Notes under the pieces: generated by a model
What the model saw: only the letters and a program-made list of their open reading frames with translations
The model's database searches: none
Told to the model about the DNA's origin: nothing
Shown here: positions 5,754 to 8,838 of the stretch, piece by piece
How positions within the stretch are numbered: the stretch's first letter is position 1
How the letters are laid out: each line of letters opens with the position of its first letter
Made by a program: the position numbers and the translations under genes
From: AC-32 sp035473395
Lineage (GTDB): Bacteria; Actinomycetota; Thermoleophilia; Gaiellales; Gaiellaceae
Length of the DNA stretch: 8,838 nt
Assembly: GCA_035473395.1 (NCBI GenBank)
Contig: DATIOF010000142.1
Location: forward strand, 1-8,838
Direction of reading: 5' to 3'

Positions 5754-6601
5754 GCGGTCTCGCCGAGCTCGTCCCGACGCTGCCGGACCCGGTCCGCGCG
5801 GTGCTGCGGAACGCGGTCTGGACCTACGGCCGCGCCACCTCGGCCGCTCGGCCGCTGCCCGACTTCCTGATCCTCGGCGCCCAGAAGGCGGGCACGACGG
5901 CGCTCTACTCGTACCTGCGCCGCCATCCGTCGATCACGGGGCCCTCGTGGAAGGAGGTCAGCTACTTCGACCGCCACTACGGGCGCGGCGAGGCCTGGTA
6001 CCGCGGGAACTTCCCGAACAAGGCCCGCACGCGCGGGAAGCTCGTCGGCGAGGCGAGCCCGAGCTACGTCTTTCACCCGCTCGCGCCGCACCGAGTGCAC
6101 GAGCTCGTGCCCGAGGCGCGGCTGGTCGTGCTTGTCCGCAACCCGGTCGACCGGGCGCTCTCGCACTACCAGCACGAGGTTGCGCTCGGCCGGGAGCCGC
6201 TCTCCTTCGAGGACGCGCTGGCCGCGGAGGAGGATCGCCTGCGCGGCGAGGAGGAGCGGCTGCTCGCCGACACGCGCTACTTCAGCCGCGAGTGGTGGAG
6301 CCACACCTACCAGGCCCGCGGGCGCTACGCGGAGCAGCTCGAGCGCTGGCTCGCAGTCTTTCCGCGGGACCAGCTCCTGATCGTGCCGAGCGACGACTTG
6401 GCAGACGATCCAGCCGGTACGCACGCGCGGGTGCTCGAGTTCCTCGGCGCGCCGCCCCAGCGGCTCGAGTCGTATCCGCGCGTCTACGAGCGTGAGTACA
6501 AGCCGATGCAGCCGGGGACGCGTGCCCGTCTCGCCGCCGAGTTCGAGCAGCCGAACCGCGAGCTCTACAAGCTGCTCGGCCGCGAGCTCGCCTGGAGCTG
6601 A
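5750..6601 (+). CDS. PAPS-dependent sulfotransferase (heparan N-sulfotransferase-like)
   Basis: A 283-residue enzyme that moves a sulfuryl group from PAPS to an acceptor, usually a glycan or small molecule. L-P-D-F-L-I-L-G-A-Q-K-A-G-T-T (36-50) is the 5'-phosphosulfate loop. K-E-V-S-Y-F-D (68-74) matches the K-E-x-x-F-F segment that holds catalytic residues in heparan-type enzymes. V-V-L-V-R-N-P-V-D-R-A-L-S-H-Y (126-140) is the 3'-phosphate site with Arg130 and Ser138, and G-R-Y-A-E-Q-L (191-197) begins the later conserved helix. The start is taken as TTG (5750-5752), which overlaps the preceding stop as TTGA. A GTG at 5801 would remove 17 residues and is the alternative; neither has a strong ribosome binding site, which favours coupling. 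No PAPS synthesis genes are in the window. Its 3' end overlaps the convergent transporter by 37 bp. Acceptor unknown; a surface polysaccharide is plausible given the neighbours. Confidence 0.88.
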   Translation: MSGLAELVPTLPDPVRAVLRNAVWTYGRATSAARPLPDFLILGAQKAGTTALYSYLRRHPSITGPSWKEVSYFDRHYGRGEAWYRGNFPNKARTRGKLVGEASPSYVFHPLAPHRVHELVPEARLVVLVRNPVDRALSHYQHEVALGREPLSFEDALAAEEDRLRGEEERLLADTRYFSREWWSHTYQARGRYAEQLERWLAVFPRDQLLIVPSDDLADDPAGTHARVLEFLGAPPQRLESYPRVYEREYKPMQPGTRARLAAEFEQPNRELYKLLGRELAWS

Positions 6602-7722
6602 CGCGGCGAGAACCGGCCGGTCGCGGCGAGGCTCACGAGGCAGACCCCCGCGAGCAGGAGGTAGGGGAGGGCGTCGCCGGCAAGCTCGGCCAACCAGCCG
6701 CCGAACGCCGGCCCGACCACGTTGCCGGCGGCCCAGGCGCCGTTCATCGCGCCGAACGCCAGCGCGGCGGAGATCCCGGCGCGCTCGGCGGCGTCCGTCA
6801 GGAGGGTCATCCCCGGTGTGTAGAACCCGCCGTACGCAACCCCGGCGATCACGACGAGCGCGGCGACCGCAGGCGCCGACGTCGTCCAGGCGAAGGCCAG
6901 CGAGACCGCGGCCGAGCCGATGAGCGCGATTCGGACCGGCAGCATGTAGCCGCGCCGGTCGGTGAAGCGTCCGAGCAGCGGGTTGAGCACCGTCTCGACG
7001 CCCGCGGTCACGAGGAAGACGGCGCCAATCGCAACGCCGCCCCAGCCCTCGGCGTGCAGCCGCAGCGGGACGAGCACCGCCAGCACACCGAACAGCAGCG
7101 CGGGCAGCACCAGCAGCCACATCCCTCCGAGCAGGCGGCGGTCAGCCCGGCGGAAGAGCTCCATCATCGGCTGCGGCTGGGCAGGCACTCCCGGCGTCAG
7201 CGCGACCCAGGCGGCCAATGCGACGCCGAGCAGGCCGACGCCGAGGAACGTCCCCTTCACGCCGGCGACGGTTGCGATCGCGCCGATCACGGGCCCGAGC
7301 AGCGCGCCGAAGACGGCGGCGCCCATCGTCGTGCCGATCAGTGCACCGCGTCGCTCGCGGGGTGCCGCCGCGACGAGCCACGCGAGCGCGCCGGACCAGG
7401 AGAGCGCGCTGCCCACACCCTGCAGCAGTCGCGCCCCGCCGAGCATCCAGGCACTGTCGGCGAACGCGAAGGCCACGCTGGCCGCTGCCGTCAGCGAAAC
7501 GCCTGCCAGCGCCGCCCGGCGCGGGCCGTAGCGCGCCGCCGCCAGGCCGCTCGGCAGTGACGCTGCGAGCACTCCCGCGGCATAGGTGGCGGACAGCAGG
7601 CCGGCCGCGCCCTTCGAGAGCCCGTAGGTGCTGACGAAGTGGGGCAGCAGCGGCGCGAGCGCCGCGAAGAAGGCGATGTCGAGCGCGACGATCGAGCTCA
7701 GGAGCACGACGAGGCGGCGCAT
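6565..7722 (-). CDS. Major facilitator superfamily transporter (12 TM, drug/metabolite efflux-like)
   Basis: A 385-residue inner-membrane transporter with about twelve hydrophobic helices, the usual MFS size. S-G-L-A-A-A-R-Y-G-P-R-R (58-69), between helices 2 and 3, is the motif A loop. G-R-F-T-D-R-R-G (251-258) is its copy in the second half, and a charged central loop (about 185-197) divides the halves. R-L-L-Q-G-V-G-S-A (98-106) in the fourth helix resembles the motif B region of proton antiporters, so export of a small molecule in exchange for protons is likely. The ATG at 7722 is preferred over one at 7782. The protein from 7722 begins directly with the first helix, and TACCGT (7734-7729) ends 6 nt before it, suggesting a leaderless message. 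The longer form would add a charged leader and would span the palindrome at 7750. The last residues are antisense to the sulfotransferase. Substrate unknown. Confidence 0.87.
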   Translation of the reverse strand: MRRLVVLLSSIVALDIAFFAALAPLLPHFVSTYGLSKGAAGLLSATYAAGVLAASLPSGLAAARYGPRRAALAGVSLTAAASVAFAFADSAWMLGGARLLQGVGSALSWSGALAWLVAAAPRERRGALIGTTMGAAVFGALLGPVIGAIATVAGVKGTFLGVGLLGVALAAWVALTPGVPAQPQPMMELFRRADRRLLGGMWLLVLPALLFGVLAVLVPLRLHAEGWGGVAIGAVFLVTAGVETVLNPLLGRFTDRRGYMLPVRIALIGSAAVSLAFAWTTSAPAVAALVVIAGVAYGGFYTPGMTLLTDAAERAGISAALAFGAMNGAWAAGNVVGPAFGGWLAELAGDALPYLLLAGVCLVSLAATGRFSPRQLQASSRPSSL

Positions 7723-7734
7723 TTCTCGACGGTA
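7723..7734 (-). promoter_or_regulatory. Predicted -10 box for leaderless transcription of the MFS gene
   Basis: On the minus strand TACCGT (7734-7729) is followed by six bases and then the ATG (7722-7720). This matches TANNNT and places the transcript start on the start codon. No separate ribosome binding site is present at a normal distance. There is no good TTGACA-like hexamer 17 bp further upstream; that position is occupied by the palindrome at 7750-7764. Confidence 0.45.
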
Positions 7735-7749
7735 GCAAGCGGGTTCGCG

Positions 7750-7764
7750 CCGCACCTGGTGCGG
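7750..7764. repeat. 15-bp palindrome CCGCACC-T-GGTGCGG, candidate operator of the MFS gene
   Basis: Seven-base perfect arms around a single central base. The element lies 28 bp upstream of the MFS start codon, exactly where the -35 contacts of the predicted promoter (-10 at 7734-7729) would fall. Efflux genes of this family are often silenced by TetR- or MarR-type repressors that bind such palindromes, but no regulator gene is encoded in the window. It is followed by no T-run on either strand, which argues against a terminator. Confidence 0.45.
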
Positions 7765-7798
7765 AACGGCACGAGTTTTCACTAACCGTTGGCAGGTT

Positions 7799-7920
7799 TA
7801 GGCGTCAAACGCTGTCGGAACAAGGTCGAATCGACCAGGCCATTGAGCGTGTGCTGCCGCCCGCCCGCGGACGCGCCCAGTAGAGCCGACAGAGTCCGAC
7901 TCCAGAGGAGGGGTCCTGCG
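7799..7920 (+). promoter_or_regulatory. Long structured leader of the transglycosylase-like gene
   Basis: This stretch lies directly upstream of the GTG at 7921 and contains many complementary segments. CTGTCGG (7812-7818) can pair with CCGACAG (7886-7892) over 7 bp. GTCGGA (7814-7819) can instead pair with TCCGAC (7895-7900). GGTCGA-A-TCGACC (7824-7836) is a local inverted repeat inside the enclosed loop. CTCC-AGA-GGAG (7900-7910) is a small hairpin that would hide the ribosome binding site. The first two pairings exclude each other, and the second also takes C7900 from the hairpin. A weak -10-like TAGGCG at 7799 could start transcription near 7811. It matches no riboswitch class that I recognise. 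The upstream 7735-7798 stretch holds only the MFS palindrome and an imperfect inverted repeat CTAACC / GGTTTAG (7782-7801). Confidence 0.35.
7904..7913 (+). promoter_or_regulatory. Ribosome binding site deciding the GTG start at 7921
   Basis: AGAGGAGGGG ends 7 nt before GTG 7921, with the core GGAGG 9 nt away. This is the strongest ribosome binding site in the window. It selects GTG 7921 over the ATG at 7789 that opens the same frame, and the resulting protein begins with a clean signal peptide. Confidence 0.75.
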
Positions 7921-8493
7921 GTGAAACCAAAACGTTTGCTCCTGCCTTTGCTCGCCGCCGTGCTGATCGGCGCGGCCGCGGCTTCGACGCTGGCTGCGGC
8001 GTCGGGCGTCCCGCTCACGCCGGGGACCAAGTACACGCGCCACGTCAAGTCGCCTGCGCGCGCCAAGCCGCGGCGGCACGTCAACGCCGCGCTCGTGCGG
8101 CGCCTGCGCACCACGACCTGGCGCTGGCAGACGGTCATCGGGCTCCGCCACGCACGCTCGACTGCCTCGCTGCGCACCCCGCGCGCCCTGCAGTACTGGC
8201 GCCGCCAGGTGCGTCACGTCAGCTGGCTCGCGGCGCATCCGCCGCACAAGCGCGGCTGGCTCTGCATTCACCATTTCGAGGGCAGCTGGAGCGACTCGGG
8301 CGACCCGTACTGGGGCGGCCTGCAAATGGACCGCGGCTTCATGCGGACGTACGCGCCGAGCTTCCTCTTGCGCAAGGGCCTTGCGAACCACTGGACGCCG
8401 CTCGAGCAGATGTGGGTCGCCGAGCGCGCCCACCGCAGCGGCCGCGGCTACGGCCCCTGGCCGAACACGGCGCGCTACTGCGGCCTGCTCTAA
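7921..8493 (+). CDS. Exported transglycosylase-like (Rpf/lysozyme-fold) protein
   Basis: A 190-residue exported protein likely to cut or bind peptidoglycan. The N-terminus is V-K-P-K-R followed by a long Leu/Ala-rich core (6-27), a signal peptide or single anchor. Residues 35-110 are very basic (R-R-H-V, W-R-W-Q, Y-W-R-R-Q). The C-terminal domain (about 113-190) reads W-L-C-I-H-H-F-E-G-S-W (113-123), with Glu120 in the place of the catalytic Glu of resuscitation-promoting factors. P-Y-W-G-G-L-Q-M-D (129-137), L-E-Q-M-W-V-A-E-R-A (161-170) and G-P-W-P-N-T-A-R-Y-C (178-187) follow. Cys115 and Cys187 are placed to form the disulfide known from that fold. The His-His-Phe before Glu differs from the usual Cys-Glu-Ser-Gly-Gly. 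The basic linker may hold the enzyme to acidic wall polymers. The gene for the primary sigma factor follows 40 bp downstream in the same direction. Confidence 0.85.
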   Translation: MKPKRLLLPLLAAVLIGAAAASTLAAASGVPLTPGTKYTRHVKSPARAKPRRHVNAALVRRLRTTTWRWQTVIGLRHARSTASLRTPRALQYWRRQVRHVSWLAAHPPHKRGWLCIHHFEGSWSDSGDPYWGGLQMDRGFMRTYAPSFLLRKGLANHWTPLEQMWVAERAHRSGRGYGPWPNTARYCGLL

Positions 8494-8533
8494 GCTCGTT
8501 TTCGACCAGCCGCAAAGCGGGAAGAGCATCCGT
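8494..8533 (+). other. 40-bp spacer with small hairpin and ribosome binding site before the sigma factor gene
   Basis: It contains CCGC-AAA-GCGG (8510-8520), a 4-bp stem with an A-A-A loop and no T-run, so it is not a convincing terminator. GGGAAGAG (8519-8526) overlaps the right arm and lies 7 nt before the ATG at 8534, a good ribosome binding site that the hairpin could partly mask. No TANNNT box with a -35 is visible, so the sigma factor may be read from a promoter upstream of the transglycosylase-like gene. Confidence 0.4.
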
Positions 8534-8838
8534 ATGAGCGAACACGCGAACCTGCTCGAGACGCTGATCGCCAGAGGCGAGGAGGACGGCTGCGTCAACC
8601 TCTCGCAGTTCAACGAGCTCGTCTCCGGCGCTGAGCTCGAGGACGAGGAGATCGGCCGGCTGTACGAGCAGCTCGAGGAACGCGGGATCGAGGTGAGCGA
8701 CGACTGCGGCCGCCAGCAGGACGAGAGCACCTACGTGAACGGCGACCTCGCCGTCGCGACCACCGATGCGCTGCAGCTCTTCCTCAACGAGGCCGGCCGC
8801 TGGCCGCTGCTGACCAAGGAGGAAGAGGTCACGCTGGC
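8534..8838 (+). CDS. rpoD: RNA polymerase primary sigma factor, N-terminal part (cut by window edge)
   Basis: The first 101 codons of a sigma-70 protein, the subunit that directs RNA polymerase to promoters. Residues about 5-57 resemble sigma region 1.1: L-L-E-T-L-I-A-R-G (7-15), V-N-L-S-Q-F-N-E-L (21-29), then an acidic helix E-L-E-D-E-E-I-G-R-L (34-43) and G-I-E-V-S-D-D (51-57). An acidic linker leads to T-T-D-A-L-Q-L-F-L-N-E-A-G-R-W-P-L-L-T-K-E-E-E-V (76-99), which is region 1.2 in standard form (D-x-x-x-x-Y-L-x-E-I-G-x-x-P-L-L-T-x-E-E-E). Region 1.1 is normally confined to primary sigma factors, which supports rpoD/sigA rather than an alternative sigma. Regions 2-4 lie beyond the edge. 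The start is supported by GGGAAGAG 7 nt upstream. Confidence 0.87.
   Translation, partial: MSEHANLLETLIARGEEDGCVNLSQFNELVSGAELEDEEIGRLYEQLEERGIEVSDDCGRQQDESTYVNGDLAVATTDALQLFLNEAGRWPLLTKEEEVTL

Noticed and set aside
5735..7120. 461-codon minus-strand frame covering the sulfotransferase and part of the MFS gene
   Set aside because: It has no recognisable domain, a very Arg-rich composition, and conflicts with two genes that have strong family motifs.
6565..7782. Longer MFS reading frame starting at ATG 7782
   Set aside because: The extra 20 residues are charged, have no ribosome binding site, and would make the palindrome at 7750-7764 coding. The ATG at 7722 has a well-placed -10 and begins right at the first helix.
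7783..7920. ydaO-type c-di-AMP riboswitch upstream of the Rpf-like gene
   Set aside because: The context is right, but the conserved segments I remember for that class (G-rich strand before GACCC, GAAUCC and CCGAAUCCGUC-type elements) are not present in order. I report only an unclassified structured leader.
8510..8520. CCGC-AAA-GCGG hairpin as an intrinsic terminator after the transglycosylase-like gene
   Set aside because: The stem is only 4 bp and is followed by GGGAAGAG instead of a T-run. It overlaps the ribosome binding site of the next gene.
7798..8730. 310-codon minus-strand frame opposite the transglycosylase-like and rpoD genes
   Set aside because: It is antisense to conserved Rpf-like and sigma region 1 motifs and shows no domain of its own.
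1..8838. CRISPR arrays, insertion sequences, tRNA genes or phage remnants
   Set aside because: Reading both strands I found no spaced repeat series, transposase motifs, cloverleaf with a conserved T-loop, or phage genes.

Overview
The window is very GC-rich, densely packed bacterial DNA (strong G/C at third codon positions). It reads like a chromosome segment from a deep-branching actinobacterium, most likely Thermoleophilia (Gaiellales/Solirubrobacterales). That guess rests on three things: the Rpf/transglycosylase-like exoprotein ending in a W-P-N-T-A-R-x-C motif, the start of a primary sigma factor with regions 1.1 and 1.2, and the style of the secreted Ig-like repeat protein at the left edge. 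No mobile element, CRISPR array, tRNA or rRNA gene was found. I count ten protein genes, two of them cut by the window edges.

Layout from left to right. (1) 1-516, minus: N-terminal part of a secreted protein with Ig-like repeats. (2) 666-1769, plus: AAA ATPase of the ATPase_2 type with a C-terminal winged helix. (3) 1766-2653, minus: APH-type phosphotransferase. (4) 2679-3212, plus: atypical RmlC-like sugar epimerase. (5) 3127-4125, minus: GT2 glycosyltransferase with a coiled-coil tail, translationally coupled to (6) 4122-5021, minus: Gfo/Idh/MocA oxidoreductase. (7) 5046-5753, plus: PuuD-like class I glutamine amidotransferase, coupled to (8) 5750-6601, plus: PAPS-dependent sulfotransferase. 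(9) 6565-7722, minus: 12-TM MFS transporter. (10) 7921-8493, plus: exported transglycosylase-like (Rpf-fold) protein, followed 40 bp later by (11, partial) 8534-8838, plus: RpoD-type sigma factor. Counting the two edge fragments, items (1) to (11) are eleven coding regions.

How the genes may work together. The epimerase-like protein, the glycosyltransferase, the oxidoreductase and the sulfotransferase are what a cell uses to make and decorate a surface glycan, possibly a sulfated one. They lie in three separate transcription units rather than one classical cluster, so the joint role is inference. The transglycosylase-like protein and the left-edge secreted protein also act at the envelope.

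The most distinctive feature is architectural. The genes alternate in strand. All three convergent pairs overlap at their 3' ends (4, 86 and 37 bp), with no visible intrinsic terminator. Two divergent pairs start only about 25 bp apart, with -10-like boxes placed so that transcription could begin at or next to the start codon in both directions (leaderless mRNAs from a shared two-way promoter). The MFS gene has the same leaderless arrangement, plus a 15-bp palindrome over its -35 region. By contrast, the transglycosylase-like gene has a long leader with mutually exclusive pairings and a ribosome binding site that can be sequestered. I see no clearly new defence or mobile system; the candidates worth pursuing are these expression signals and the atypical enzymes.
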